DNA from: Streptomyces sp. NBC_01217
GTDB taxonomy: Bacteria > Actinomycetota > Actinomycetes > Streptomycetales > Streptomycetaceae
NCBI RefSeq assembly: GCF_035994185.1
Contig: NZ_CP108538.1
Location: 6,425,501 to 6,489,500 of the forward strand
Reading direction: 5' to 3'
Length of the DNA stretch: 64,000 bases
A model generated the notes under the pieces. It did not search any database, was not told the DNA's origin, and was given only the letters and a program-made list of their open reading frames with translations. Below, in pieces: positions 34,601-43,556 of the stretch; position 1 is the first letter of the stretch; every line of letters starts with the position of its first letter. The position numbers were made by a program, and so were the translations under genes.

Positions 34601-35454
34601 AGGTGCGGCTGCTTGTCATTGCCGCCGGGCAGCGCCGCGGCGATGATCGCCCGCTGGACCGAGGCGTACTCCTTGGCGGAGGAGAAGGCCGCCAGCGCCC
34701 GGGTCCGCTTGATCATCTCCGAGTTGCTGGTCGCCTGCGCCATGTCCTGCGAGAGGCTCAGCAGCGAGGTGATCAGCTGGCTGTACTGGTCGACGGTCTG
34801 GAGACTCGGGCTGCCCTCGGCGTAGGCCGTCTTGCGGATGTCACGGATCGAGGTCAGCTGGCTGGCGATCTGCTGGACGCTCGAATAGATGCCTTCGAGG
34901 GCCTCGTCGCCCGACGGGTCGCCGATCGCTTCCGTCGCGTCGAAGAAGGCCGTCTTCGCCCGGTCGGTCTTCTTGCGGGGCTCGGTGACCTTGAAGTCGT
35001 CGGCCTTCACGCCGTTGGACAGCGGACCGGCCGAGCGGTCGCGCTCCTCCTGGAGCGCCTGGGCGAGCGTGGTCGCCTGCTTGGTCATCTTGGTCAGCAG
35101 CTGCATGTGATCCAGCTGCTGGATGTCGTTCATGGAGTCGTTGATCCGCAGACCGCCCAGCGTGGTCGCGGCGACCACCGGAAGGGCGAGCAGGGAGACC
35201 AGGCGCGTACTGATGCGCCAGTTGCGAAGAGCTACTCGTGAGCCCGTGCTGACGGGGCCCCTGGGCTTGAGCGACGAGACCGGATCGGTACCGCCGCTCG
35301 CCGGGGCGCCGGGGCGGCGCTCACGGTCACTGTTGTCGCCGGCCGCGGCCGGTCCGGGGTTCTGGGCGTGCTGGGGCGAGGAACCGCGGTCGGTCCCGCC
35401 GCGCGGCTCCTGTTCCGCCGGAGCGCTGCCATCCCTCTTGAAACGTCCCTGCAC
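31684..35454 (-). CDS. cvnA: conservon sensor histidine-kinase-like protein CvnA (proximal conservon)
   Basis: About 1256 residues from GTG 35454 (VQGRFKRDGSAPAEQEPRGG). The frame extends to 35904 but upstream sequence looks untranslated. Layout: disordered leader (1-75); TM1 (about 78-98, STRLVSLLALPVVAATTLGG); NIT-type sensing domain (about 100-395); TM2 (about 398-422); HAMP; HATPase_c with N-box LAELLENATSF, G1 EIHDTGIGL and G2 RMGLFVVGRL. A roughly 560-residue Gln/Pro/Gly-rich tail follows, with five tandem DWNxQQ units and the terminal RGRLTNLRRGIQQGR motif. The sensing domain is unlike that of the other CvnA, so the two should perceive different signals. By recalled synteny this is S. 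coelicolor cvnA1 (SCO5544). Confidence 0.92.
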   Translation of the reverse strand: MQGRFKRDGSAPAEQEPRGGTDRGSSPQHAQNPGPAAAGDNSDRERRPGAPASGGTDPVSSLKPRGPVSTGSRVALRNWRISTRLVSLLALPVVAATTLGGLRINDSMNDIQQLDHMQLLTKMTKQATTLAQALQEERDRSAGPLSNGVKADDFKVTEPRKKTDRAKTAFFDATEAIGDPSGDEALEGIYSSVQQIASQLTSIRDIRKTAYAEGSPSLQTVDQYSQLITSLLSLSQDMAQATSNSEMIKRTRALAAFSSAKEYASVQRAIIAAALPGGNDKQPHLDQNDQQFGRAALHKEDSALRSFKAVYSATGNNAEELIATLQDGNPEIKASVTYAKKVLDSPSGMVGTPRRSYLDWYDQSSTKIQAMKTIEETLLSDMEGKARELRDESKREAIISGALILLVLGVSLVGAFVVARSMIRSLRRLQDTATRVAQDRLPELVKQLSEADPQDVDTSVESVGVHSRDEIGKVAAAFDDVHREAVRLAAEQALLRGNVNAMFTNLSRRSQGLIQRQLSLISELESREADPDQLSSLFKLDHLATRMRRNGENLLVLAGEEPGRRWTRPVPLVDVLRAAASEVEQYERIELAAVPATEVAGRVVNDLVHLLAELLENATSFSSPQTKVRVTGHALPDGRVLVEIHDTGIGLSPEDLAAINERLASPPTVDVSVSRRMGLFVVGRLSLRHGIRIQLRPSDSGGTTALVMLPVDVAHGGKQPPAKQAPGAGNGSRPGVGAPSAPGGRLAAGPGAARGQVGAGSAPRAALPSRDGGPRQPQNQQGQPGQGQPGRQNTGFQPSGPQDASRQEPQRQGGGLAGAFGNGARLGARGQGDGTGRTDTGQPDVFGQNRQDQQRQDPNQQDWNNQQDWNNQQDWNNQQDWNSQQDWNDQQNRPNGQAPWQSQQTPQAQQNPAGQGGFQQSGGPGQPGRQLPPVGGPRAELPGGNPQRPQNTSWGTEEPPAPRRTPLDTPRGHEEPESTGQFQRPMGARPPMDDRQGPGSTAEFARPDFSAPAPQYRSPQVPSAQDPASTAQFARPDFGQQQPARAQDQGLPAPRQHGWDNGDFGAPRPPAAPGGDAQYRPVLPPQPQPGTLPPAGPGDGRTPLYDTLETNWFHGPQQSGQQPPAEPQAPAFAPQSAQERPAPPAPRRDAGDMGGATSSWRPSPNDELVRQAERAKKPAAGGVTVSGLPRRVPRANLVPGTAQQQNNQSGPQVSRAPDDVRGRLTNLRRGIQQGRQANNGQSTGSFPLGPTHQQER
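32791..32880 (-). repeat. five tandem 18-bp units in cvnA
   Basis: GTTCCAGTCCTGCTGGTT is repeated five times without interruption (first unit ends GGCT), encoding DWNNQQ-type hexapeptides in the disordered C-terminal tail. Near-identity of the units suggests copy number can vary by slippage. Confidence 0.9.
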
Positions 35455-36034
35455 TAGCGTCGCAACCTCTGGACCAGGCGTCCTCCGCGCGAACGCGGGT
35501 GGGACGGTGTCGGCGTCGTGGGGCGTGGTGTCCGCCCCCTGGTGGTCGTGAGTGACCGGCGTACTTCCCCTTCCCGCCGCCACTCGGCGCTCCCTTGCGC
35601 CCCTGCGCGCCGGCCTCAAAGCCCGCGGCGGTGCGTGGAATTCCAGCACAGTGCCGGATCTCCAACAAGGGCCTCGTACCGGGCTGTGACCTGGGTGACG
35701 CGGTGTGATGAATGGGTAACAAGCTGTGTAGCGTGTTCGCGGGCAAAGTGGACCATTGTGGGTGAATCGATGGAGGGTGAAGGGTGTCCCAGTCGACATG
35801 ATCGGGAGCGGAATGGCTGATTCAGTGACGCAATGTCCGTTTCCATCGAAGTGACCGACCGCCCGGAATGGGGTAATTGTTGATGCGGTCGTGAGCAAAC
35901 TCACACGATGATCGCCGTCTCATCCGGGCTTCCGGCGGGAATTGGATGTTTAGCCTGGCGCTTTACAGGGATGGCAAATCCGACAACCGGCGCCCCTTCG
36001 GGTGGCGCCCGTACCGACAGGGTCTCAACGGCAG
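35455..36034. other. divergent intergenic region (580 bp)
   Basis: Lies between the conservon operon and the small NPRRT protein gene. The central part (35680-35950) is the most AT-rich stretch nearby and should hold promoters for both directions. Near 35990-36011 GGCGCC-CCTTCGGGT-GGCGCC can form a hairpin in the leader of the rightward gene. No gene is supported. Confidence 0.5.
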
Positions 36035-36226
36035 ATGAAGACGACGATGATGTTCCGCAACATTGCCAACCCCCGGCGCACCACGCTGGCGCACCTCAGG
36101 GACGCCGACGAACTGCAGACGCCGCAGCAGCCGGAGCACGCCGTCGACCTGCCCACCCAGACGGCCAACCCCCGCCGCACCATCCTCATGGAGGCCCCGG
36201 CAACGGCTACAGCCGCAGCCGAGTAA
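36035..36226 (+). CDS. conserved small protein with two NPRRT motifs
   Basis: 63 residues from the ATG at 36035 (start MKTTMMFRNI). Two copies of A-N-P-R-R-T-[TI]-L are seen: IANPRRTTLAHLRDADELQ near residues 11-18 and TANPRRTILMEAPA near 46-53. They are separated by a polar linker (TPQQPEHAVDLPTQ). It has no signal peptide, membrane helix or cysteine. I recall similar small proteins at this place in Streptomyces genomes without a known function. The duplicated basic motif looks like a short binding or processing signal, but this is inference. Confidence 0.72.
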   Translation: MKTTMMFRNIANPRRTTLAHLRDADELQTPQQPEHAVDLPTQTANPRRTILMEAPATATAAAE

Positions 36227-36307
36227 TACGCAGGTGTCCCCCCTCACCCGCGTTAGCCTGGGGCGTCAGTCTTCAGCCAGCCAGCAAGTGAGGGGCGACA
36301 GCATCCC

Positions 36308-37084
36308 GTGCGCATCGCCAGGTTCTCCATCGACGGCAATGTCGCCTTCGGCGCCGTAGAGGGCGAGGGGCCCGACGGTCTCGTCCTCGACATCATCAAG
36401 GGCATTCCGTACGCCGAGTTCGAGCTCTCCGGCACCAAGGTCCCGCTGAGCAAGGTCCGCCTCCTGCCGCCCGTGCTCCCGAACAAGGTCGTGGCCATCG
36501 GCCGCAACTACGCGGAGCACGCCGCGGAACTCGGCAACGAGGTGCCGGACGTCCCCGTCGCCTTCTTCAAGCCCACCACCTCGGTGATCGGCTCCGGCGA
36601 CGCCATCGAGTACCCCTCCTTCTCCAATGAGCTGCACCACGAGGCCGAACTGGCCGTGGTCATCGGCCGCATGTGCCGCGAAGTGCCGCGTGAGCGTGTG
36701 AAGGACGTCATCTTCGGCTACACCTGCGCCAATGACGTCACCGCCCGCGATGCCCAGAAGCGCGAGAAGCAGTGGGCCCGGGCGAAGGGCTTCGACACGT
36801 CCTGCCCGCTCGGCCCCTGGGTGGAGACCGACCTCGACCCCAGCGATCTGACCATTCAGGCAACGGTCAACGGCGAGCAACGCCAGCTGGGCCGTACGAG
36901 CGACATGGTCCGCTCGATCGAGGATCTGGTCGTCCACATCACGGAAGCCATGACGCTGCTCCCGGGCGATGTGATCCTCACCGGCACCCCCGCAGGGGTC
37001 GGACCCCTCCATGTCGGCGACGAGGTCGCCGTCACCATCGAAGGCATCGGCACTCTCACCAACAAGGTGATCAAGCGTGGTTAA
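36308..37084 (+). CDS. fumarylacetoacetate hydrolase-family protein
   Basis: 258 residues from GTG 36308 (GAGGGG upstream). The FAH C-terminal catalytic fold covers about 55-255: [33 protein letters not shown], the metal-binding [37 protein letters not shown] and [18 protein letters not shown]. Members hydrolyse or decarboxylate oxo-acids (acylpyruvates, oxaloacetate, homoprotocatechuate intermediates). The exact substrate cannot be read here. The gene overlaps gltX by 8 bases, so both are co-translated. Confidence 0.9.
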   Translation: MRIARFSIDGNVAFGAVEGEGPDGLVLDIIKGIPYAEFELSGTKVPLSKVRLLPPVLPNKVVAIGRNYAEHAAELGNEVPDVPVAFFKPTTSVIGSGDAIEYPSFSNELHHEAELAVVIGRMCREVPRERVKDVIFGYTCANDVTARDAQKREKQWARAKGFDTSCPLGPWVETDLDPSDLTIQATVNGEQRQLGRTSDMVRSIEDLVVHITEAMTLLPGDVILTGTPAGVGPLHVGDEVAVTIEGIGTLTNKVIKRG

Positions 37085-38552
37085 CGCATCTGTCCGCGTA
37101 CGTTTCTGTCCCTCCCCGACCGGCAACCCCCACGTGGGCCTGGTCCGCACCGCCCTCTTCAACTGGGCCTTCGCCCGGCACCACGGCGGCACCCTGGTCT
37201 TCCGCATCGAGGACACCGACGCCGCCCGCGACTCCGAGGAGTCCTACAACCAGCTCCTGGAGTCGATGCGCTGGCTCGGCTTCGACTGGGACGAGGGCCC
37301 CGAGGTCGGCGGCCCGCACGCCCCGTACCGGCAGTCGCAGCGCATGGACATCTACAAGGATGTCGCCGACAGGCTCCTCTCCGGCGGGTACGCGTACCAC
37401 TGCTACTGCACCACCGAGGAGCTCGACACCCGCCGCGACGCCGCCCGCGCCGCCGGCAAGCCGTCCGGCTACGACGGCCACTGCCGCGACCTCACCGCCG
37501 AGCAGATCGCCGCGTACGAGGCCGAGGGCCGCACCTCCATCGTCCGCTTCCGGATGCCCGACGAGGCGATCACCTTCACCGACCTGGTCCGCGGCGAGCT
37601 GACCTTCCAGCCGGAGAACGTGCCGGACTACGGCATCGTCCGCGCCAACGGAGCCCCGCTCTACACGCTGGTCAACCCGGTCGACGACGCGCTGATGGAG
37701 ATCACCCACGTCCTGCGCGGCGAGGACCTGCTCTCCTCCACCCCGCGTCAGATCGCCCTCTACAAGGCGCTCATCGAGCTGGGCATCGCCAAGGGGACCC
37801 CCGCCTTCGGCCACCTCCCGTACGTCATGGGCGAGGGCAACAAGAAGCTCTCCAAGCGCGACCCGCAGGCCTCGCTCAATCTCTACCGAGAGCGCGGCTT
37901 CCTGCCCGAGGGGCTGCTCAACTACCTCTCCCTGCTGGGCTGGTCCATCGCCGAGGACCGCGACATCTTCTCCACCGAGGAGATGGTGGCCGCGTTCGAC
38001 ATCAAGGACGTCAACGCCAACCCGGCGCGCTTCGACCTGAAGAAGTGCGAGCACATCAACGCCGAGCACCTGCGCATGCTCGACGTGAAGACGTTCACCG
38101 AGGCGTGCGGCCCCTGGCTGAAGGCGCCGTTCGCCACGTGGGCCCCGGTGGCCTTCGACGCCGAGGCCTTCGCGGCGATCGCCCCGCACGCCCAGACCCG
38201 TGTCACGGTGCTCTCGGACATCACGGCCAACGTCGACTTCCTCTTCCTCGACGAGCCGGCGACGGACGAGGCGTCCTGGGCCAAGGCGATGAAGGAGGGC
38301 TCCGACGCCCTGCTGGTCACGGCCCGCGCCAAGCTGGCCGCTGCCGAGTGGAACGCGGACGCCCTGAAGAACGCCATCCTCACCGCGGGCGAGGAGCACG
38401 GCCTGAAGCTCGGCAAGGCCCAGGCCCCGGTCCGCGTCGCGGTCACCGGCCGCACGATCGGTCTGCCGCTCTTCGAGTCCCTGGAGATCCTGGGCCGCGA
38501 GAAGACGATCGCCCGCATCGACGCGGCACTGGCCAGGCTGGCCGCCGCGTAA
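37077..38552 (+). CDS. gltX: glutamyl-tRNA synthetase
   Basis: 491 residues, class I synthetase. HIGH-type signature in [21 protein letters not shown] (about 7-27), KMSKS-type in NKKLSKRDP (about 255-263), and the helical anticodon-binding region follows. It attaches glutamate to tRNA-Glu. Since actinobacteria generally lack glutaminyl-tRNA synthetase, it is expected to be non-discriminating and also form Glu-tRNA-Gln for GatCAB amidation. Tandem tRNA-Gln and tRNA-Glu genes lie less than 1 kb downstream. The GTG start at 37077 overlaps the FAH gene. Confidence 0.97.
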   Translation: MVNASVRVRFCPSPTGNPHVGLVRTALFNWAFARHHGGTLVFRIEDTDAARDSEESYNQLLESMRWLGFDWDEGPEVGGPHAPYRQSQRMDIYKDVADRLLSGGYAYHCYCTTEELDTRRDAARAAGKPSGYDGHCRDLTAEQIAAYEAEGRTSIVRFRMPDEAITFTDLVRGELTFQPENVPDYGIVRANGAPLYTLVNPVDDALMEITHVLRGEDLLSSTPRQIALYKALIELGIAKGTPAFGHLPYVMGEGNKKLSKRDPQASLNLYRERGFLPEGLLNYLSLLGWSIAEDRDIFSTEEMVAAFDIKDVNANPARFDLKKCEHINAEHLRMLDVKTFTEACGPWLKAPFATWAPVAFDAEAFAAIAPHAQTRVTVLSDITANVDFLFLDEPATDEASWAKAMKEGSDALLVTARAKLAAAEWNADALKNAILTAGEEHGLKLGKAQAPVRVAVTGRTIGLPLFESLEILGREKTIARIDAALARLAAA

Positions 38553-38650
38553 CCATCCAGGTCACGCCATCGGGGGCGGCCGCCGGGTTCATTCCGGAGG
38601 CCGCCCCCGAACGCGTCATTCCGGGCGCACGGCCGCCTACGCTGGGCCGT

Positions 38651-39370
38651 ATGACGATCCGCGCGGTCCTCTGGGACATCGACGACACGATCTTCGACTA
38701 CACGGGCGCCGACCGCGCAGGCATGAGCAAGCATCTCGAACGGGAGGGCCTGCCCGACGGATACGACTCCGTCGAGCGGGCCCTTCTCGCATGGCGCACG
38801 ATCACCGATGCGCACTGGGCGCGGTTCGCCGCCGGGGAGACGGACTTCACGGGGCAGCGCAGGGACCGGGTCCGGGAGTTCCTCTCGCGGGCACTGGAGG
38901 ACGACGAGGCCGACGACTGGTTCGGCCGGCACGCGGCCCACTACGAGGCCGCCTGGTCGCTCTTTCCCGATGTGCTGCCCGTGCTGGATCTGCTCGCGGA
39001 CGGGTTCCGGCACGGGGTGCTGTCGAACTCCAGCATCCACAACCAGGAGCGCAAGCTGCGCAGGCTCGGTGTGCGGGACCGGTTCGAGGCCGTGGTGTGC
39101 GCGGTGGAGCTGGGCGTCTCCAAGCCCGAGGCCGGTGCCTTCCACGCCGCCTGCGAAGCTCTGGCGCTGGAGCCGCGGGAGGTCGCGTACGTGGGGGACG
39201 AGCCGGACATCGACGCGGGCGGCGCGGTCGCCGCGGGGCTGATGGGGATCTGGCTGGACCGGGGCGGCCGCGGCGGGAGGCCCGAGCTCGTCCGGATCAG
39301 CGGGCTCGGTCAGCTGCCCGGCCTGCTCGCGGGCAATACCCGTTTTGGAGCGCCGGACACCTTCGGGTAA
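38651..39370 (+). CDS. HAD-superfamily hydrolase
   Basis: 239 residues. Motif I is WDIDDTIFDYTG (nucleophile and acid Asp), motif II SNSS, motif III lysine ELGVSKPEAG and motif IV YVGDEPDIDAGG. A helical cap lies between motifs I and II. These indicate a soluble phosphatase or phosphonatase-like enzyme; the substrate is unknown. It starts at ATG 38651, 98 bases after gltX, and ends before the hairpin at 39432 and the tRNA cluster. Confidence 0.92.
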   Translation: MTIRAVLWDIDDTIFDYTGADRAGMSKHLEREGLPDGYDSVERALLAWRTITDAHWARFAAGETDFTGQRRDRVREFLSRALEDDEADDWFGRHAAHYEAAWSLFPDVLPVLDLLADGFRHGVLSNSSIHNQERKLRRLGVRDRFEAVVCAVELGVSKPEAGAFHAACEALALEPREVAYVGDEPDIDAGGAVAAGLMGIWLDRGGRGGRPELVRISGLGQLPGLLAGNTRFGAPDTFG

Positions 39371-39431
39371 TGTTCTTCCTGCGCCGCCCGAGCGGGACGA
39401 AAGATCCGAACGGGAAGCGCAAACCAAACAA

Positions 39432-39448
39432 AACCCCCTCAGGGGGTT
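39432..39448 (+). terminator. terminator before the tRNA cluster
   Basis: AACCCCC (39432-39438), loop TCA, GGGGGTT (39442-39448), followed by GAGTTTT: a short stem with a T-run, ending the gltX-HAD transcript just upstream of the first tRNA. Confidence 0.7.
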
Positions 39449-39457
39449 GAGTTTTGG

Positions 39458-39529
39458 TGGGCTATGGTGTAATTGGCAACACTACGGTTTCTGGTACCGT
39501 CATTCTAGGTTCGAGTCCTGGTAGCCCAG
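39458..39529 (+). tRNA. tRNA-Gln (CUG)
   Basis: 72 bases. Acceptor TGGGCTA pairs with TAGCCCA, anticodon stem ACGGT/ACCGT with loop TTCTGGT (anticodon CTG at 39491-39493), T-arm GGTTCGAGTCC. CCA is not encoded. Confidence 0.96.
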
Positions 39530-39554
39530 CGCAGAAATGCACGAGTAGTAACAA

Positions 39555-39627
39555 GCCCCCGTTGTGTAGCGGCCTAGCACGCTGCCCTCTCACGGCAGTA
39601 GCGCCGGTTCGAATCCGGTCGGGGGTA
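39555..39627 (+). tRNA. tRNA-Glu (CUC)
   Basis: 73 bases. Acceptor GCCCCCG pairs with CGGGGGT, anticodon stem CTGCC/GGCAG with loop CTCTCAC (anticodon CTC at 39589-39591), T-arm CGGTTCGAATCCG. It is 25 bases after the tRNA-Gln. Confidence 0.96.
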
Positions 39628-39687
39628 CAGATCCTTCCCGCGAGATCATCTGGGTCGCACCCGCGCTCTCGATGCAGGATCGCTAGG

Positions 39688-39760
39688 GCCCCCGTTGTGT
39701 AGCGGCCTAGCACGCTGCCCTCTCACGGCAGTAGCGCCGGTTCGAATCCGGTCGGGGGTA
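39688..39760 (+). tRNA. tRNA-Glu (CUC), second copy
   Basis: Identical in sequence to the tRNA-Glu at 39555-39627 but preceded by an unrelated 60-base spacer. Confidence 0.96.
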
Positions 39761-39772
39761 CTTGCAACACCA

Positions 39773-39844
39773 TGGGCTATGGTGTAATTGGCAACACTAC
39801 GGTTTCTGGTACCGTCATTCTAGGTTCGAGTCCTGGTAGCCCAG
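39773..39844 (+). tRNA. tRNA-Gln (CUG), second copy
   Basis: Identical to the tRNA-Gln at 39458-39529, only 12 bases after the preceding tRNA-Glu, so it must be processed from a common transcript. Confidence 0.96.
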
Positions 39845-39869
39845 CGCAGAAATGCACGAGTAGTAACAA

Positions 39870-39942
39870 GCCCCCGTTGTGTAGCGGCCTAGCACGCTGC
39901 CCTCTCACGGCAGTAGCGCCGGTTCGAATCCGGTCGGGGGTA
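39870..39942 (+). tRNA. tRNA-Glu (CUC), third copy
   Basis: Identical to the other two tRNA-Glu genes. The Gln-spacer-Glu unit 39773-39942 repeats 39458-39627 exactly, including the 25-base spacer. Confidence 0.96.
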
Positions 39943-39958
39943 CAACAGAGCGACAGAC

Positions 39959-39988
39959 AAGGGTCCTTCACTTCGGTGAGGGACCTTT
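39959..39988 (+). terminator. terminator of the tRNA cluster
   Basis: AAGGGTCCTTCAC and GTGAGGGACCTTT form a stem with two G-T wobbles and a TTCG tetraloop, followed by CTT, 16 bases after the last tRNA. Confidence 0.75.
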
Positions 39989-40166
39989 CTTGCTTGGTAC
40001 AGGGGGACTTGACCCGTGCTCACGCGCCGCGCGGTGCGTCCTGGTGGTGAGCGTCCTGCCTCGTCATGTCCGGTGCCCGTACAGGGATTTGGAGCGGGAG
40101 GCGTGACGCCGGGTGCTTGGTGGAGGCCGCCACGACGCTGGGGCGGCCGGAATGGTGCTGCTTATG

Positions 40167-40883
40167 TCAGCCGTTGCGGCGCAGGGCCTCGCTGAGCCGG
40201 GCCGCCGAGTCGATGACCGCCTGGGCGTGCATCCGGCCCGGGTGCCGGGTCAGCCGCTCGATCGGTCCGGAGACCGAGACGGCGGCCACCACCCGGTTCG
40301 ACGGCCCACGCACCGGCGCCGAGACCGAGGCCACGCCCGGCTCGCGCTCGCCGATCGACTGGGCCCAGCCCCTGCGCCGTACGCCCGAGAGCGCCGTCGC
40401 CGTGAAGCGGGCGCCCTGGAGTCCGCGGTGCAGGCGCTCCGGCTCCTCCCAGGCCATCAGGATCTGGGCCGAGGAGCCGGCCTTCATGGTGAGCGTGGAG
40501 CCGACCGGCACGGTGTCCCGCAGTCCGGACAGCCGTTCCGCGGCCGCCACGCAGATCCGCATGTCGCCCTGTCGCCGGTAGAGCTGTGCGCTCTCGCCCG
40601 TGATGTCACGGAGGTGGGTGAGCACCGGTCCCGCCGTGGCCAGCAGCCGGTCCTCGCCCGCCGCCGCGGCGAGCTCCGCGAGCCGGGGGCCGAGAATGAA
40701 GCGGCCCTGCATGTCCCTCGCCACTATGCGGTGGTGTTCCAGTGCCACGGCCAGTCGGTGAGCCGTGGGTCGTGCGAGCCCGGTCGCCGCGACCAGCCCG
40801 GCGAGGGTGGCCGGACCGGACTCCAGGGCGCTCAATACCAGAGCTGCCTTGTCGAGAACGCCGACGCCGCTAGAGTTGTCCAT
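40167..40883 (-). CDS. ndgR: IclR-family regulator NdgR
   Basis: 238 residues from the ATG at 40883 ([20 protein letters not shown]). The N-terminal winged helix (about 8-70) includes [21 protein letters not shown]. The C-terminal IclR effector domain (about 80-235) includes [35 protein letters not shown] and [15 protein letters not shown]. NdgR is known in Streptomyces as a regulator of leucine, methionine and other amino-acid genes and of antibiotic production. It is characteristically divergent from leuC, exactly as here. The 174-base divergent region should carry its binding site. Confidence 0.95.
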   Translation of the reverse strand: MDNSSGVGVLDKAALVLSALESGPATLAGLVAATGLARPTAHRLAVALEHHRIVARDMQGRFILGPRLAELAAAAGEDRLLATAGPVLTHLRDITGESAQLYRRQGDMRICVAAAERLSGLRDTVPVGSTLTMKAGSSAQILMAWEEPERLHRGLQGARFTATALSGVRRRGWAQSIGEREPGVASVSAPVRGPSNRVVAAVSVSGPIERLTRHPGRMHAQAVIDSAARLSEALRRNG

Positions 40884-40913
40884 ACGACGATACTCCCGTC
40901 TCACTCTGTGAAA

Positions 40914-40942
40914 CGCAAGTTCAATTTCCGGCAGAAGTTGCG
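40914..40942. promoter_or_regulatory. ndgR-leuC divergent control region with inverted repeat
   Basis: CGCAA (40914-40918) and TTGCG (40938-40942) form a spaced inverted repeat in the AT-rich part of the divergent region, 31 bases from the ndgR start. NdgR is known to bind this type of intergenic region. Equating the repeat with its site is inference. Confidence 0.4.
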
Positions 40943-41057
40943 AACCTGTAGGGGCGGCCACACAACGGCCCGTAGCCACCGCCCCGCACGGGGGTCCGGA
41001 CGGCGGCGCACCGAATCTCTAGTTGGGCCGGCGAAGACGCCGGCCGGAGGGAAAGCG

Positions 41058-42482
41058 ATGGGTAGGACACTCGCGGAGAAGGTCTGGGACGACCATGTCG
41101 TCCGGCGCGCCGATGGTGAGCCCGACCTTCTCTTCATCGATCTGCACCTGCTGCACGAGGTGACCAGCCCGCAGGCCTTCGACGGTCTCCGCCAGGCCGG
41201 ACGCCGGGTGCGGCGCCTCGACCTCACCATCGCCACCGAGGATCACAACACCCCGACCCTCGACATCGACAAGCCGATCGCCGACCCGGTCTCCCGCGCT
41301 CAGTTGGAGACCCTGCGCAAGAACTGCGCGGAGTTCGGCGTGCGGCTGCACCCGCTGGGCGATGTCGAGCAGGGCGTCGTGCACGTGGTCGGCCCGCAGC
41401 TGGGTCTGACCCAGCCCGGCACCACGGTCGTCTGCGGCGACTCCCACACCTCCACGCACGGCGCCTTCGGCGCGCTGGCGTTCGGCATCGGCACCAGCCA
41501 GGTCGAGCATGTGCTGGCCACCCAGACACTGCCGCTGGCACGCCCGAAGACGATGGCGATCACCATCGACGGCGAACTGCCCGACGGCGTCACGGCCAAG
41601 GACCTGATCCTCGCGATCATCGCCCGCATCGGCACCGGCGGCGGCCAGGGCTACATCCTCGAATACCGCGGCTCGGCCATCGAGAAGCTCTCGATGGAGG
41701 CCCGGATGACCATCTGCAACATGTCGATCGAGGCCGGCGCCCGGGCGGGCATGATCGCCCCGGACGAGACCACCTTCGACTACCTGAAGGGCCGCGACCA
41801 CGCCCCGCAGGGCGAGGACTGGGACGCCGCCGTCGCGTACTGGAAGACGCTGCGCACCGACGACGACGCGGTCTTCGACGCCGAGGTCGTCATCGACGCC
41901 GACGGGCTGGCCCCGTTCGTCACCTGGGGCACCAACCCCGGCCAGGGCGCGCCCCTGTCGGCCAGCGTCCCCGACCCGGCTTCGTACGAGGACGCCTCGG
42001 AGCGCAACGCCGCCGAAAAGGCCCTGGAATACATGGGGTTGACCGCCGGACAGCCGCTGCGCGAGATCAACGTGGACACCGTCTTCGTAGGCTCCTGCAC
42101 CAACGGCCGGATCGAGGACCTGCGTAACGCGGCCGCGATCCTGGACGGCCGCAAAGTCGCGGACGGCGTACGGATGCTGGTCGTCCCCGGCTCGGTCCGG
42201 GTCGCCCTGCAGGCCGTGGAGGAGGGCCTGGACAAGGTCTTCACCACCGCCGGCGCCGAATGGCGGCACGCGGGCTGCTCGATGTGCCTCGGCATGAACC
42301 CCGACCAGCTGGCCCCCGGCGAGCGCTCCGCCTCCACCTCGAACCGTAACTTCGAGGGCCGGCAGGGCAAGGGCGGCCGCACCCACCTGGTCTCCCCGCA
42401 GGTCGCCGCCGCCACCGCCGTGCTGGGCCACCTGGCCTCGCCGGCCGACCTGTCCGACGCCCTCACGCCCGCCGGAGTCTGA
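41058..42482 (+). CDS. leuC: 3-isopropylmalate dehydratase large subunit
   Basis: 474 residues from ATG 41058 (GGAGGG 6 bases upstream). Aconitase-family fold with the 4Fe-4S cysteines Cys347 (GSCTNGR), Cys407 and Cys410 (CSMCLGMNP), and the conserved [20 protein letters not shown] and NRNFEGRQG blocks. With LeuD it isomerises 2- to 3-isopropylmalate in leucine synthesis. It lies 5 bases before leuD in one operon, divergent from ndgR. Confidence 0.98.
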   Translation: MGRTLAEKVWDDHVVRRADGEPDLLFIDLHLLHEVTSPQAFDGLRQAGRRVRRLDLTIATEDHNTPTLDIDKPIADPVSRAQLETLRKNCAEFGVRLHPLGDVEQGVVHVVGPQLGLTQPGTTVVCGDSHTSTHGAFGALAFGIGTSQVEHVLATQTLPLARPKTMAITIDGELPDGVTAKDLILAIIARIGTGGGQGYILEYRGSAIEKLSMEARMTICNMSIEAGARAGMIAPDETTFDYLKGRDHAPQGEDWDAAVAYWKTLRTDDDAVFDAEVVIDADGLAPFVTWGTNPGQGAPLSASVPDPASYEDASERNAAEKALEYMGLTAGQPLREINVDTVFVGSCTNGRIEDLRNAAAILDGRKVADGVRMLVVPGSVRVALQAVEEGLDKVFTTAGAEWRHAGCSMCLGMNPDQLAPGERSASTSNRNFEGRQGKGGRTHLVSPQVAAATAVLGHLASPADLSDALTPAGV

Positions 42483-42487
42483 GAATC

Positions 42488-43081
42488 ATGGAAGCCTTCA
42501 CCACACACACCGGCCGGGCCGTCCCGCTGCGCCGCAGCAACGTCGACACCGACCAGATCATCCCCGCCCACTGGCTGAAGAAGGTCACCCGCGACGGCTT
42601 CGAGGACGGACTCTTCGAGGCCTGGCGCAAGGACGGCAACTTCGTCCTCAACCGCCCCGAGCGCAGCGGCGCCACGGTGCTGGTGGCCGGTCCCGACTTC
42701 GGCACCGGATCGTCCCGCGAGCACGCCGTGTGGGCGCTGCAGAACTACGGTTTCAAGGCCGTCATCTCCTCCCGGTTCGCCGACATCTTCCGCGGCAACT
42801 CGCTGAAGAACGGGCTGTTGACCGTGGTCCTGGACCAGAAGGTCGTCGACGCGCTCTGGGAGCTGACCGAGGCCGATCCGACGGCCGAGATCACCGTCGA
42901 CCTGGAGGCGCGCCAGGTCCGCGCCGAGGGCATCACGGCCGACTTCGAGCTCGACGAGAACGCCCGCTGGCGACTGCTGAACGGGTTGGACGACATCAGC
43001 CTCACCCTTCAGAACGAAGCGGACATCGCGACTTATGAGGCGGCGAGGCCGACCTACAAGCCGCGTACAATTAACGCCTGA
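42488..43081 (+). CDS. leuD: 3-isopropylmalate dehydratase small subunit
   Basis: 197 residues, full length. Motifs [19 protein letters not shown] near the N-terminus and the swivel-domain ligand site [20 protein letters not shown] are present, with [20 protein letters not shown] following. It provides the substrate-side domain of the LeuCD heterodimer. It is the last gene of the operon, ended by the hairpin at 43097. Confidence 0.98.
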   Translation: MEAFTTHTGRAVPLRRSNVDTDQIIPAHWLKKVTRDGFEDGLFEAWRKDGNFVLNRPERSGATVLVAGPDFGTGSSREHAVWALQNYGFKAVISSRFADIFRGNSLKNGLLTVVLDQKVVDALWELTEADPTAEITVDLEARQVRAEGITADFELDENARWRLLNGLDDISLTLQNEADIATYEAARPTYKPRTINA

Positions 43082-43096
43082 GCAGCGCGTTTCCAG

Positions 43097-43132
43097 GACT
43101 GCGCCCCCTGCCATCTGGTAGGGGGCGCAGTC
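43097..43132 (+). terminator. terminator of leuCD
   Basis: GACTGCGCCCCCT (43097-43109) and AGGGGGCGCAGTC (43120-43132), a perfect 13-bp stem with a 10-base loop, followed by a T-rich stretch. Confidence 0.9.
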
Positions 43133-43185
43133 GCTTGTTGAGACCCCGTCGGGCGACAACTCGCCCCAGATGGCACAATCGGTGC

Positions 43186-43413
43186 ATGGAACGCGACAGC
43201 CAACTCAAGCTTTACGGCCAAGTCGCCGACCGATTGAAGGAAGCGCACACAAGAGTGCGCGCACTGCAAGTCCCGGAGGGCGTAAGGATGGCGCTGTCCC
43301 GGAAGCTGTTGGTCATCACGGCCGCGGCTAAGCACGATCTCCCGGATGCGGCAAGGCGTCTGGACCGGTTGATGAAGGACCTCGATGAGGGCCGATTCCC
43401 CGAAGGTGACTGA
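43186..43413 (+). CDS. conserved hypothetical protein (75 aa)
   Basis: 75 residues from ATG 43186 (MERDSQLKLYGQVADRLKEA). Entirely helical and charged, with leucine/arginine heptad-like spacing (RLKEAHTRVRALQVP, MALSRKLLVITAAAKHDLPD, RRLDRLMKDLDEG). There is no transmembrane segment. A homologue sits between leuD and hupS in other Streptomyces as I recall, with no assigned function. Confidence 0.8.
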   Translation: MERDSQLKLYGQVADRLKEAHTRVRALQVPEGVRMALSRKLLVITAAAKHDLPDAARRLDRLMKDLDEGRFPEGD

Positions 43414-43556
43414 CTCTGCGGAAGTGCGCAGCGGTCGACTTCGTTGCGGCACTAGGGTGATTAGCCCGTTTCGTGTTTGATTTGCGGTATATATCTGCCT
43501 AACGTGCGAAAACGCTTGAACACTTTCGTTCTGGCAATGTCTCCGAAGGGGAAGAC

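Noticed and set aside
31264..35241. 1325-codon plus-strand frame over cvnA
   Set aside because: Antisense shadow; the opposite strand encodes a clear CvnA with TM, HAMP and ATPase motifs.
39458..39942. tRNA repeats as an integrated-element attachment site
   Set aside because: Repeats are whole tRNA genes with shared spacers; there is no integrase or foreign block between them, so simple tandem duplication explains them.
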